This document shows positions 1 through 8,304 of a stretch of 15,001 bases of DNA, piece after piece; the stretch's first letter is position 1; every line of letters starts with the position of its first letter. The stretch is from NCBI GenBank assembly GCA_964443005.1, contig CAYUBI010000058.1, positions 1-15,001 of the forward strand. Reading direction: 5' to 3'. Origin of the DNA: CAYUBI01 sp964443005 (GTDB taxonomy: Bacteria > Margulisbacteria > Riflemargulisbacteria > GWF2-35-9 > CAYUBI01). Under the pieces are notes generated by a model. That model saw only the letters and a list, made by a program, of their open reading frames with translations, ran no database searches and was not told the origin of the DNA. Both the position numbers and the translations under genes were made by a program.

Positions 1-1
1 C

Positions 2-55
2 GGTGGCAACGGCGGTTCAGGCATCGTTATTATTCGTTATCCTATTACGCAGTAA
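2..55 (+). CDS. C-terminal end of a glycine-rich surface protein (partial)
   Basis: Only the last 17 codons and a TAA stop lie in the window; the gene starts outside it. The frame beginning at base 2 reads GGNGGSGIVIIRYPITQ. A Gly-rich stretch followed by GIVIIRYP is a recurrent C-terminus of glycine-rich or LamG-like repeat proteins in bacterial surface and phage-tail-like contexts, so a surface or structural role is inferred from that motif alone. The gene converges on the SLH-domain gene with about 60 bases between the stops. Confidence is limited by the short length. Confidence 0.6.
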   Translation, partial: GGNGGSGIVIIRYPITQ

Positions 56-70
56 TCCCTAGCATTTTCG

Positions 71-105
71 ATAGGAAAGCTGACAATCACAGAACAATTT
101 CCTAT
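71..105. terminator. possible bidirectional terminator hairpin
   Basis: Eight-base arms ATAGGAAA (71-78) and TTTCCTAT (98-105) are perfect complements separated by 19 bases. They lie between the convergent stops at 55 and 115. The stem is AT-rich and the loop long, and the following T-run is interrupted (GAGATTTTATT), so termination is inferred mainly from position. Confidence 0.25.
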
Positions 106-114
106 GAGATTTTA

Positions 115-1338
115 TTATCGTTTTATTAATTGGTAAAGTCGTTCCAGATAGTTATATAATTGAATTCGCGTTAACGGTTGTCCAAGAAATTCGCGGTTAA
201 TTGAGGAGGCAACTATTTTACATTGGGCTAGTTTGACAAGAGATAGTCGTAGCCAGTGGTTTTCGGGAATATCTAGGTCTAATTCAGTCAGTGAGTCACA
301 ACTAGGGAGCAATCGAGCTAGCAATGCTAATCCTTCGGCTACGGATATTATATTTTTGTTTTTTTCTATGTTTGCAGAGGAAATTAATTCTTGTTGAAAT
401 AACGTATCATTAATTTCAGAAGCTCCTAATGTAAATTTAACTCCCGAATTATCTGTTTTTGTCATATCAAGTAGTCGATAAATACAATAAAAGAGTTCTT
501 CGCGTGTAATGACTTCTTCAGGATAAAAATAATACCCATCTGGATAATTAAACCATTGAATAAAATCAATAACAGGTTTAGGTAGTTTTTGAATGTCACG
601 AAAGGGTAATAAGCGATTGATGATAAAAAGTTGCTCAAAAAGTGATATTGATTTTCCTTTGAATGAAATTGTTAATTGATTGGGGCCATAGGTGGGAAGT
701 GGCATATCTATAATAAATAAACCATCCGAGCGAATGGGGATTTTTTGCTGGTTAACTGAAATTACGCCATGATCATAGTAAAAACCTTTGATTAATACTC
801 GGCGTTCCATAGTCGATGTATATGGCTGTGGTGAGAGAAATTGAATATAGTCTGTTATTTTTTCGACCTGATGGTCACGAAAAATATAAGCATATTCAAT
901 TCCTGGACGATTTTTCCATTCAATACTTAATCGGTTGTTTTCAACAAAAAAACTAAGACTGGTATAAGCAGCGAACGTAGATTCTGTTCTCATTAGCCCT
1001 GATTCCAGTTCAACTTCGTGAAATAGCGGTGTTCGAATACCCATTCGTCCGGTCATACTGTCAGATGAATTGGCAAGGAATTGTAATGCAATGAGAAAGT
1101 TTATTTTATCAATTCTTTTGATATAGCTAATATCTAGATTCGCTGGTTTTTCGCTGTTCATGAAATAGTACGGGCGGAGTGTGAGGCAGTCATCAACTGA
1201 TAAATTAAATAATTGTTCATAAAATACATATTGATCTATTTCATTAATATGTAGCCCCAAAATCGCTTCTTGGCTAACACTCGGAGAAATTAGTATTAAG
1301 GATCCGATAAAATAGGACAGTAAAAATATTTTAAACAT
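115..1338 (-). CDS. secreted protein with Ig-like domain and degenerate C-terminal SLH repeats
   Basis: This 407-residue protein has an N-terminal signal peptide (about 1-22, hydrophobic core FLLSYFIGSLILI). Residues about 178-233 look like a small Ig-like beta-sandwich: RRVLIKGFYYDHGVISVNQQ, then SDGLF, then a YGPNQLTI strand, as in other 'v.vNg...dG.F' repeats. The C-terminal part resembles SLH repeats. About 245-290 has LPFRDI, NYPDGYYFYPEE and ITREEL. About 318-344 is a helix pair ending in AEGLALLARLL. About 355-403 has ENHW, QPLTR and YLERL. SLH domains bind cell-wall or outer-membrane-linked polymers, so an envelope-anchoring role is inferred. The repeats are divergent, with no clear Gly-rich loop in repeat 2. 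The ATG start gives a clean signal peptide, but no strong SD precedes it. A good promoter lies at 1396-1424. Confidence 0.75.
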   Translation of the reverse strand: MFKIFLLSYFIGSLILISPSVSQEAILGLHINEIDQYVFYEQLFNLSVDDCLTLRPYYFMNSEKPANLDISYIKRIDKINFLIALQFLANSSDSMTGRMGIRTPLFHEVELESGLMRTESTFAAYTSLSFFVENNRLSIEWKNRPGIEYAYIFRDHQVEKITDYIQFLSPQPYTSTMERRVLIKGFYYDHGVISVNQQKIPIRSDGLFIIDMPLPTYGPNQLTISFKGKSISLFEQLFIINRLLPFRDIQKLPKPVIDFIQWFNYPDGYYFYPEEVITREELFYCIYRLLDMTKTDNSGVKFTLGASEINDTLFQQELISSANIEKNKNIISVAEGLALLARLLPSCDSLTELDLDIPENHWLRLSLVKLAQCKIVASSINREFLGQPLTRIQLYNYLERLYQLIKR

Positions 1339-1374
1339 AATAGGGTGAAATGTTACTAATCTTCCTTAGTTTTT

Positions 1375-1416
1375 CCTTAATGCATTCATTCTGGAATCAT
1401 AATGGATGCCTTAAGG
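1375..1416. repeat. 42-bp imperfect palindrome over the SLH-gene promoter
   Basis: The left arm CCTTAATGCATTCATT (1375-1390) and right arm AATGGATGCCTTAAGG (1401-1416) are complementary at 14 of 16 positions around a 10-base centre. The centre overlaps the -10 box of the minus-strand promoter, and the right arm fills its spacer. It lies between divergent genes and so is not at a gene end, which favours an operator or an RNA hairpin at the 5' end of the minus transcript over a terminator. Confidence 0.6.
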
Positions 1417-1424
1417 TTCGTCAA
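1396..1424 (-). promoter_or_regulatory. sigma70-type promoter of the SLH-domain gene
   Basis: On the minus strand, TTGACG (1419-1424) and TATGAT (1396-1401) are separated by exactly 17 bases, each matching the consensus at five of six positions. Transcription would begin near 1389 and give a 5' leader of about 50 bases before the ATG at 1338. The promoter lies inside the 42-bp palindrome. Confidence 0.55.
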
Positions 1425-1425
1425 G

Positions 1426-1442
1426 AAATTTGCAGCAAATTT
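1426..1442. repeat. 17-bp perfect palindrome AAATTTGC-A-GCAAATTT
   Basis: Perfect 8-base arms surround a single central A. The site sits just upstream of the minus-strand -35 box and about 27 bases upstream of the proposed plus-strand -35 box, where a regulator of the divergent pair could bind. No known operator consensus is claimed. Confidence 0.5.
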
Positions 1443-1468
1443 GCTATTACTATTTTAATATGAAGTCC

Positions 1469-1498
1469 TTGTCTATATGGGTGTCTTCTTGCGATAAT
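1469..1498 (+). promoter_or_regulatory. possible promoter of the polysaccharide deacetylase gene
   Basis: TTGTCT (1469-1474) and GATAAT (1493-1498) are spaced by 18 bases, followed by about 33 bases of leader containing AAAGG (1524-1528) before the ATG at 1538. The match is moderate in an AT-rich region. Confidence 0.35.
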
Positions 1499-1537
1499 AG
1501 TTATGTTAAACCCATCATAATTCAAAGGCTACCTTAG

Positions 1538-2677
1538 ATGTATATTCTCCGGCATATCTTAATCGTAATAGTTTTGATAGTATTTTTTATTTCAGCTAGT
1601 TTTGCTGTTGTAAAAGATTTGGGGTACACGCCGCTTATTTGTGTGTTAAGTTATCATCATCTGGACTTGTCACCCAAGATCAAAACACCTTACACAACAG
1701 ATTCAAAAGTTTTTATTGAACAAATGAAGGCGCTTAAAACTGCTGGATTTACGTTTATTACATTGAAACAAATTGAGGATTATATTTATCAACGCATTCA
1801 ATTGCCGCGATTGTGTGTTGCAATTACATTTGATGATGGAAATTTGAACACTTATACTGTAGCGTATCCACTCCTAAAAAAAATGGGAATTCCGTTTGCT
1901 ATGTTTATTTATCCAACTGGAATTATGAATGGGCATAAACGGGGATACGTGACATGGGATGAGCTAAAGGATATGGCTAAAAATGGTGTTGAAATTGCCT
2001 CGCATACATTTGATCATCCTTATCTTACGTTGCCACCCAAAACAGTGAAAACCTATGATCAATACGCTCAATGGTTAAATTACGAATTAGCAGAATCCAA
2101 AAAAATTATTGAAACAAAAATAGGCGTTTCTGTTAATTATATTGCTTATCCGTTTGGATTAATTGATCGAACTGTTTACAACAAAGTTCGGCAAACAGGG
2201 TATTCTCTTGGTTTTAATGTGAATGATATGACCAATAGCAGCTTGTCAGACCCGTTATACATGAATCGCATTATTGTAGTTAAAGGTCAAACGCCCAAAG
2301 GTTTGGTTGCTAAAGCATTGTTGCATCCGATTTATTTTGATATGGTTTATCCGGGTCATCTTTCGCGTACCACCAGTTCTAATTTTATTGCAAAATTCAA
2401 AATGAAATATCCACAACGGTACTTTGCTTCGTCTGTGCGTTTATCTGTTTCGCGAATGAAAGGTGTTAGTGTTAATCTTGTTCCAAAAGTAACAAGTGTT
2501 AGTATTAATACGTTGGAAAATGTTGAGTTTGAATCAAAACTTTATCCAGTAAAAGAAGGGGCTTATTTGGCATCTGTGAAAGCTTATAATACTTATTATA
2601 AATCGAGTTTTGGGAATTGGTATTTTCTGTATAATAAAACAATACCTTCCTATATTCCATCAAAGGACATATATTAG
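1538..2677 (+). CDS. secreted polysaccharide deacetylase (NodB homology domain, carbohydrate esterase family 4)
   Basis: This 379-residue protein starts at an ATG with AAAGG nine bases upstream. Residues 1-23 form a signal peptide or membrane anchor. The NodB domain spans roughly 30-250. Motif 1 is TFDDG, with presumed catalytic base D99 and metal ligand D100. Motif 2 is SHTFDHP, with metal ligands H156 and H160. IAYPFG (202-207) and RIIVVKGQ (244-251) follow. The family hydrolyses N- or O-acetyl groups from polymers such as peptidoglycan, chitin-type or poly-N-acetylglucosamine glycans; the substrate cannot be told here. The N-terminal stretch VLSYHHL is typical of PgaB-like members. About 120 residues after the catalytic domain are unassigned and could be a beta-rich binding module. 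All key residues are present, so it is probably active outside the cytoplasm. It converges on the PorV-like gene with 15 bases between the stops. Confidence 0.9.
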   Translation: MYILRHILIVIVLIVFFISASFAVVKDLGYTPLICVLSYHHLDLSPKIKTPYTTDSKVFIEQMKALKTAGFTFITLKQIEDYIYQRIQLPRLCVAITFDDGNLNTYTVAYPLLKKMGIPFAMFIYPTGIMNGHKRGYVTWDELKDMAKNGVEIASHTFDHPYLTLPPKTVKTYDQYAQWLNYELAESKKIIETKIGVSVNYIAYPFGLIDRTVYNKVRQTGYSLGFNVNDMTNSSLSDPLYMNRIIVVKGQTPKGLVAKALLHPIYFDMVYPGHLSRTTSSNFIAKFKMKYPQRYFASSVRLSVSRMKGVSVNLVPKVTSVSINTLENVEFESKLYPVKEGAYLASVKAYNTYYKSSFGNWYFLYNKTIPSYIPSKDIY

Positions 2678-2692
2678 ATGTTCGGCCGATAG

Positions 2693-3583
2693 TTAATTGA
2701 TTTCGATTCCAAAGCTGAATTGTTGGGCAGCAGGCAGCCATGGATCAGAATAGTGGATATATTGATATCCAACCAGAAATGGAGCTATTTGAGCATGAAT
2801 CCCAATCATTTGTACGATAGAATTGCATTGAATAGCTATGGCTATCCCTGGCAACGTATAGGCTGCACCTAGGCGCCATTCAGGTTCGTGTTCGCTTGTA
2901 ATGACTGTGCCTGTTTCAATAGTCAATTCTGATAATGGTTGAATTGTTGCTGCTATTTTGTACGTAGCAGGAATAGTCTCTGAATAGCCTGATTTTGTAT
3001 CCCATTGCAAAGTTGAATTTCCGATTTGTTCAGCTACAGCGCCTAAGCGAATGCCAGAAGCAAGTGTCCATACAGTGCCTATATCAATTCCATAAGCAGA
3101 TCCGTGAGCATTGGCAAGTTCTTGCCATATTCCTTTTCCTGTTATTCCTATATGAAGGTTTGAATTAATAGCCCATGCTAGCATGATTCGTGCGCTTTTC
3201 GATTGATAATTGTAATTGATATCAGTTAAGGATGCATTTGCAGATGCCTCATTATAAGAGGCACCCAAAATGCCATCTGTACCTTGTTGATCTATTTTGA
3301 TCACTGCTGTAATAGCAGGTAAAAGCGCATGAATGATTTGTAAACCATTGCTTTCCAAATCTTCCCATTGTTTGCCACTGACAAATCCCAATTGAGTTCC
3401 TGATGAAAGGCAGTATGTTGCTGGATTTGTTCCAGAAAATATAGGAGTATCAGACAAGGTAATGAGTAATGACTGAAATGGATTAGTATTAAAATTAGTT
3501 GCCTTAGCCAGTTGGCATATTTTTAAGTTAATTATGATGAAAACAAGGCTGATTATAAAAAGAATGCGTTTATTGTTAATCAT
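2693..3583 (-). CDS. PorV/PorQ (UPF0164)-like outer-membrane beta-barrel protein
   Basis: This is a 296-residue protein from the preferred ATG at 3581-3583. That codon overlaps the subtilase TGA as ATGA, the usual layout for translational coupling. A start 21 bases upstream would add MENGSYS and extend further into the subtilase gene. A signal peptide covers about 1-28 (LFIISLVFIIINL core, AKA before the cut). The mature part has alternating beta-strands, 'NPA' near the N-terminus, GIDIGTVWTLASGIRLG mid-protein, an IPATYKIAATIQPL strand, and a C-terminal strand ending in FSFGIEIN. This is the usual pattern of PorV/PorQ family barrels. In type IX secretion PorV carries C-terminal-domain cargo to the attachment complex; whether a type IX system exists here is not shown. 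The pairing with a subtilase that has a FlgD/type-IX-like tail supports a cargo relationship (inference). Confidence 0.7.
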   Translation of the reverse strand: MINNKRILFIISLVFIIINLKICQLAKATNFNTNPFQSLLITLSDTPIFSGTNPATYCLSSGTQLGFVSGKQWEDLESNGLQIIHALLPAITAVIKIDQQGTDGILGASYNEASANASLTDINYNYQSKSARIMLAWAINSNLHIGITGKGIWQELANAHGSAYGIDIGTVWTLASGIRLGAVAEQIGNSTLQWDTKSGYSETIPATYKIAATIQPLSELTIETGTVITSEHEPEWRLGAAYTLPGIAIAIQCNSIVQMIGIHAQIAPFLVGYQYIHYSDPWLPAAQQFSFGIEIN

Positions 3584-6500
3584 CGAATAACTGCCGTTTT
3601 CCATTTTCGTTGGAGTGTTTTTCCTTGAAATGTAGCTTGGAAAAAGATATAGTAAAGTCCATTAGCAACTTTGTTCCCAATCGTGTTTCGTCCATCCCAT
3701 ATGACCTCATTGTGTCCAAAGCGTGCGCCTATAGAGTTTTCTAAAAACGTGGATTGATATATTAGTTCTCCTGTTAATGCAAAAATTTTGATTTCTACAA
3801 AAGCAGAACTTGTTAAATCATACACAAGGTGAAGATTCTCGCGATCAATATTAATTGGATTGGGTGCAGCAATAAAAGATGAAATAGAAAATGCTTGAAA
3901 AGGTTTCAAATCTGATACTACGTTATTCAGTTGATTGGATATGTCTGCAGCATCAGCTGCACTATATAGTAAATCATATTGTTGATTCGGGTCAAAGGTT
4001 GATGCGCTAAACGGAACATTAATCATAACACTAGATTCTGGGCTTTCGTTGTTTTTTGTTACGCATATGGCAATTTGATGCGTTTCATGATTAACTACAA
4101 AAACATTCCACATTTTGAGTCCTTGATCACCTAAAGCACTGTCAGAAATTTCTAGTTTTATTGTTCCATGATCTGGCAAAGTCATTCCGTTGCGTATAGA
4201 TTTGTCGTTAATTGTGATGTTTGTGAGTATGGGGGGCTGTATGTCATTAATATCCAGAGCTAAAAATGAGGTTAATCTACTGGTAGTAAAAAGAATCGTA
4301 TGAAGTAGGACATTCACAGTTATAATTGATATTCCTTGATTGCTCCATATTAGTGAATTTGGATCCCAATATACGACAAAAGGATGTAAACCATTGCCAT
4401 TATAGGGCATTAAAATATCAATAGTTCGATCAGGTGGAAGAATTGATGAAATAGGTGTAGTTTGCCGTAGATTAATATATATCGAATTGCCTGTACTTCC
4501 AAGAGGTAATACAACAGACGGACTTTCAATATTAACTGTTAATGCATGACATTGGTTAATAAGATCATTTGATGCAAACACAATAACGTTTAAAGATAAG
4601 GACTCATTAATTGAATATTTCCAGGGTTCATATACAGAAATTGTAATTGTTTTCTGACTCATTAAACCGTCTGGTGCTACTGCAATAATTGATATCGAAT
4701 AATCTCCTGATTGATGTGATAACGGTGTCCATGAAAATTCATTCTTGCTAATTATTGCGCCCATAGGTAAAGAAATTGCTGAATATGTTACATTTATATT
4801 TTCAGAAATTGATGCAACAAATAGAAAACTTAGTGTGTTACCCTTATAGATTTTAAATTGGTTTGGGAAATTTAAGGTAGGAGCTTCACAATCAGGCACA
4901 CTATAATGAAATGCGGGGAGCGCTTCATATCGCATTGAATTTCCTGAATTATCTGTAAGCTCAATTGCAATATCAATTAATTCTTCTTTAGAAAATTCTG
5001 GCAATGTAGCAGTGCAAAGCGAATTATTACATTGATTAGATAATGGAATGAATAAAGTTGTATCATGAATACGGTAAAAGCTAGTTGCAGATTTTACTGA
5101 TGATTCGGCGTCAAATATAGAAAATTGCAATAGATTATTGTGATGCCCAATTATTTCGTTTGTAATGTGTCCATCCATGAGGTAGTCAATATGAGTTAAA
5201 ACAGGTGGGTTTTTATCCACTAATATTGTATTGATTTCTGCTGAATAACGCGAAAAACCTTCATGATTATTAATTAAGTAGATTGGGCTATTAAGCGTGA
5301 GTGAATATTGGCCAGGTTCAGGCAAGAAAATCGTATCAGGTGCAATGTCAATTCCATATGTTCCTGCACTGATTAGTGAAGCGTGACTGATAACTTTTTG
5401 ATTGTGAGATAGCGTAAACTGGATATTGTTATTTAATAGTACATCACCCCGAATGGATTGAACGAAAGTGTTAAGGAAAAACGATCCAAATTGGCGATCA
5501 GATACCCTTTTCCATGTTACATTCAGTTGCAAGGAATCGTTTAACATTTGACACGGAAGCGATACAGGTCCCAGTCCAATGGCTAGGGTAGTAGGCTTGT
5601 TTTCTTGATATTGAAGATCATGACCATAAATGGGATAGGCAAGTAATTGCCCTTGAGCATTGACTTTAAGTCGTTGTGTATATGCTAATTCTTGAGCATT
5701 TTGATCATTTAATTGATCATAAATATCCAGCCATAAAAAATTAGTTGAGATAGTAGCTGTTTCTTTTGCAAAATAAAGCGTCAGTGGTTGTGTTTTAATA
5801 TCATATAAATAATCAAAGTTTGTGAAATAATAAGTGCTTTCATGATATTCAAATGAATTATATACCAATGCTGTTGCAGTTTGTCCGGGTAATATTGAGT
5901 AAACTGGAATTCGTTGCAGTTGTTCGCTAAAGGTGTTGAGTTGCAAGTTGCTATTGATTCCCGAAACTCGATTAAAAAATTGATATACTTTATTGGGTTG
6001 GTACGTAATATTGTGAATATCCAATTGATAAACATTACTGACTGCATTCATTCGTAATGGACGTCCATCAGAAATAAAAGATATCTCTTTATCAGTTGTT
6101 GTATCTGTCAGCGTATAAAAGCGTAAATTAGGGATTAATGATTTTTTGTTTTCATCAATCACTGCTGAATTGAGTGTATAACAAGCTTCTTTTCGATTAA
6201 TTGTAATTGAACGAGACTGTGATATTTCCAGTTCATGATAAACTACAAAATCATCGCTGTCTGTTGAAAACCAATTAACTACAACATCCCAAATTCCAGA
6301 TGGCAAATTGACAACAGAATCTCGTGAATTTGGATAAATTAATTGTTCATGGTTTTGTTGATCGTGAAGGTGGATTACGTACGGAATTTGATCTGTATGA
6401 ATTCGTAGTTCAATACTTTTACGAAATGAGTACATAATTTGGATAGGTGAATAAGTTTGTGGAATCAATGAATCGTTGTTGGTTGCTGTAATCTGATAAA

Positions 6501-8187
6501 TAATGCGACCCTTGTAAGGTACGTTTGGATTAGTTAAATATGACAAGGTTGCATTGTCAATTACTAATAGGAGTGATCGTGTAACTACAGAATAGGGAGC
6601 AATTATAATTTTGTTAATATTGCCACTGATTGTAGCGCCAGGGGGCAAGCTTGTTAGTGGCACTAATGAAAGTGAAAGTGTGATTCCTGTTTGATTGGTT
6701 AAGCTAAACGTTTGCGAAGTTGATGTTGATTGTATTGATACATCAACTTGGCCAAAGCCTACAGATGCAGGTTCGATTATTACTGAACTGCCTAAAGCAG
6801 TCATTGCATTAATGCGTCCAGAACCTTGAACAAAAAGATCGTTGCTCAAGTCAATCGCGGTTTCCATCATAATTGATTTAAGTTGATTTGAAGATAATTC
6901 TGGATGAGCTTGTTTTAACAGTGCAGCTACTCCTGCTACATGAGGCGCAGCCATTGATGTTCCGTTTTCAATCATTGTTGTTCCATTTAGCCATGTTGAA
7001 CGAATGTTCACTCCAGGAGCTACAAGATCAGGTTTGATATCTCCAAGAATAGCGGAAGGGCCTTGCCCACTAAAACTGGCAATATGATCAGTTTTGTCTG
7101 AGGCCCCAACAGTTAATGCTGTTCGTGCACATCCGGGAGAGCTAATAGAGCCTAATCCTTCACTGCCAGAGTTTCCTGCAGCTACGACAACTAAAATGCC
7201 TGCCTGACTTGCACGATCGACTGCTTGGGACAATATATCAAAGGGAGTTCCTACGCCGCCTAAACTGAGATTAATAATATCTAAATGATCATTAGTGTTA
7301 AAGTCTCCATTAGGATCCATTGCGCGTTCTATTCCAGCAATAATATCGGAATACCAGCCTGAACCTGCTGCATCTAATACTTTGTAAGCGTATAAAGATA
7401 CATTTGGTGCTACACCTTTGACACTTCCATTTGCTCCAATTATTCCGGCAACATGTGTTCCATGCCCATTGTCATCCATTGGATTACGATTCATATTGAT
7501 AAAATCATATCCATCAACTACTTTACATTGTGTGCCTAAACAGCCACCTAAATCTAGGTGTCGATAATCAATTCCTGTATCAATTACGCCAACCCGGACT
7601 CCATAGCCTGTGACGCTGTAGTTTTTCCATGCTTCATCTGCATTAATTAACGGTACACTATCACTTAAGTTAATACTGACTTTTTGATCGTCATATATTG
7701 CTTTGACTCCAACATGATGTGATAAATACTCGCGTTCATGTTCAGTTACTTCCATTGCTATGCCATTAAACAATAAAAAATAATCTCGCATGCGCTGACG
7801 TGAGGTAGATGACGTAGCTGAGGTTAATTGGAATGAACGTAGGCTATTTCGAATAATGTCATGTTGGTTTTGTAGATTTTGTTTTTTAAAAATCAGGTTA
7901 GTTATAGGCATTGTACCCATATTGATTGATGCTGCATTAAATAATGAATCTCCATCAAGTTCAATAATTATGCGAGATGTTGCTGCAGTATAAGTCTGAA
8001 TTGAATTTAGTTTTTGCAAATTTGTTGTTTTAGATATTGAAGAAAAATTAGGCTGTGCTGAGTGTGCTAACGTTGATTTTGAGGTATTATTGGATAAAGA
8101 AATTTTGTTAATTAACGAATTGGCGTAGCTAAACTGAAGACTTGATACTAAAACTATAATGACTAGGTGAGCATATTTTTTAATCAT
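3580..8187 (-). CDS. giant secreted subtilisin-like serine protease (S8) with C-terminal FlgD/type-IX-like sorting domain
   Basis: The ATG at 8185-8187 gives 1535 residues and a clean signal peptide (1-22, ending SYA). A longer TTG start at 8208 lacks an SD. Residues about 70-180 look like an inhibitor propeptide. The catalytic domain (about 195-465) has the full triad: D203 in VIDTGID, H242 in GHGTHVAG and S411 in NGTSMAAPHVAG, plus oxyanion N339 in AAGNSG. A long beta-rich region follows, including an Ig/cadherin-like module at about 1100-1187 (KIYKGNTLSF, EFSWTPLSHQSGDYSI). The last ~98 residues match FlgD-Ig/type-IX C-terminal domains: AAPNPI, VEIKIFALTGELIYQS, NEVIWDGRN, VANGLYYI, and a basic end WKTAVIR. 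It is expected to act on proteins outside the cell or at the surface. The PorV-like gene is coupled to its stop. The gene is divergent from rmuC. Confidence 0.92.
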   Translation of the reverse strand: MIKKYAHLVIIVLVSSLQFSYANSLINKISLSNNTSKSTLAHSAQPNFSSISKTTNLQKLNSIQTYTAATSRIIIELDGDSLFNAASINMGTMPITNLIFKKQNLQNQHDIIRNSLRSFQLTSATSSTSRQRMRDYFLLFNGIAMEVTEHEREYLSHHVGVKAIYDDQKVSINLSDSVPLINADEAWKNYSVTGYGVRVGVIDTGIDYRHLDLGGCLGTQCKVVDGYDFINMNRNPMDDNGHGTHVAGIIGANGSVKGVAPNVSLYAYKVLDAAGSGWYSDIIAGIERAMDPNGDFNTNDHLDIINLSLGGVGTPFDILSQAVDRASQAGILVVVAAGNSGSEGLGSISSPGCARTALTVGASDKTDHIASFSGQGPSAILGDIKPDLVAPGVNIRSTWLNGTTMIENGTSMAAPHVAGVAALLKQAHPELSSNQLKSIMMETAIDLSNDLFVQGSGRINAMTALGSSVIIEPASVGFGQVDVSIQSTSTSQTFSLTNQTGITLSLSLVPLTSLPPGATISGNINKIIIAPYSVVTRSLLLVIDNATLSYLTNPNVPYKGRIIYQITATNNDSLIPQTYSPIQIMYSFRKSIELRIHTDQIPYVIHLHDQQNHEQLIYPNSRDSVVNLPSGIWDVVVNWFSTDSDDFVVYHELEISQSRSITINRKEACYTLNSAVIDENKKSLIPNLRFYTLTDTTTDKEISFISDGRPLRMNAVSNVYQLDIHNITYQPNKVYQFFNRVSGINSNLQLNTFSEQLQRIPVYSILPGQTATALVYNSFEYHESTYYFTNFDYLYDIKTQPLTLYFAKETATISTNFLWLDIYDQLNDQNAQELAYTQRLKVNAQGQLLAYPIYGHDLQYQENKPTTLAIGLGPVSLPCQMLNDSLQLNVTWKRVSDRQFGSFFLNTFVQSIRGDVLLNNNIQFTLSHNQKVISHASLISAGTYGIDIAPDTIFLPEPGQYSLTLNSPIYLINNHEGFSRYSAEINTILVDKNPPVLTHIDYLMDGHITNEIIGHHNNLLQFSIFDAESSVKSATSFYRIHDTTLFIPLSNQCNNSLCTATLPEFSKEELIDIAIELTDNSGNSMRYEALPAFHYSVPDCEAPTLNFPNQFKIYKGNTLSFLFVASISENINVTYSAISLPMGAIISKNEFSWTPLSHQSGDYSISIIAVAPDGLMSQKTITISVYEPWKYSINESLSLNVIVFASNDLINQCHALTVNIESPSVVLPLGSTGNSIYINLRQTTPISSILPPDRTIDILMPYNGNGLHPFVVYWDPNSLIWSNQGISIITVNVLLHTILFTTSRLTSFLALDINDIQPPILTNITINDKSIRNGMTLPDHGTIKLEISDSALGDQGLKMWNVFVVNHETHQIAICVTKNNESPESSVMINVPFSASTFDPNQQYDLLYSAADAADISNQLNNVVSDLKPFQAFSISSFIAAPNPINIDRENLHLVYDLTSSAFVEIKIFALTGELIYQSTFLENSIGARFGHNEVIWDGRNTIGNKVANGLYYIFFQATFQGKTLQRKWKTAVIR

Positions 8188-8268
8188 TTGAGAATATATC
8201 GATTTCAAAGATGGTTAATCCATCGATAGATAGTAATTTATTTCTATTTTTTTGAGAATAAAAATACG

Positions 8269-8298
8269 TTGTTAACCTGTGTAATTTTAGGATATAAT
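8269..8298 (+). promoter_or_regulatory. promoter of the rmuC-CPBP operon
   Basis: TTGTTA (8269-8274), an 18-base spacer and a perfect TATAAT (8293-8298) lie directly before the preferred rmuC ATG at 8305. Only six bases separate the -10 box from the ATG, so the transcript would start at or next to the start codon. The alternative TTG start at 8269 falls inside the -35 box. Confidence 0.5.
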
Positions 8299-8304
8299 CT
8301 CCTG

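Noticed and set aside
2678..2692. TCGGCCGA palindrome between the convergent deacetylase and PorV-like stops as a terminator
   Set aside because: Self-complementary without a loop and not followed by a T-run; only eight bases, so chance is likely.
3584..3604. Upstream ATG extending the PorV-like protein by MENGSYS
   Set aside because: It extends further into the subtilase gene; the ATGA overlap at 3580-3583 is the more usual coupled start and gives a better signal peptide.
5781..6047. Minus-strand ORF inside the subtilase gene in another frame
   Set aside because: It lies wholly within the intact subtilase frame and has no SD or recognisable sequence.
8188..8208. TTG start extending the subtilase by seven residues
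   Set aside because: No SD, and it adds a polar stretch before a clean signal peptide that begins at the ATG at 8187.
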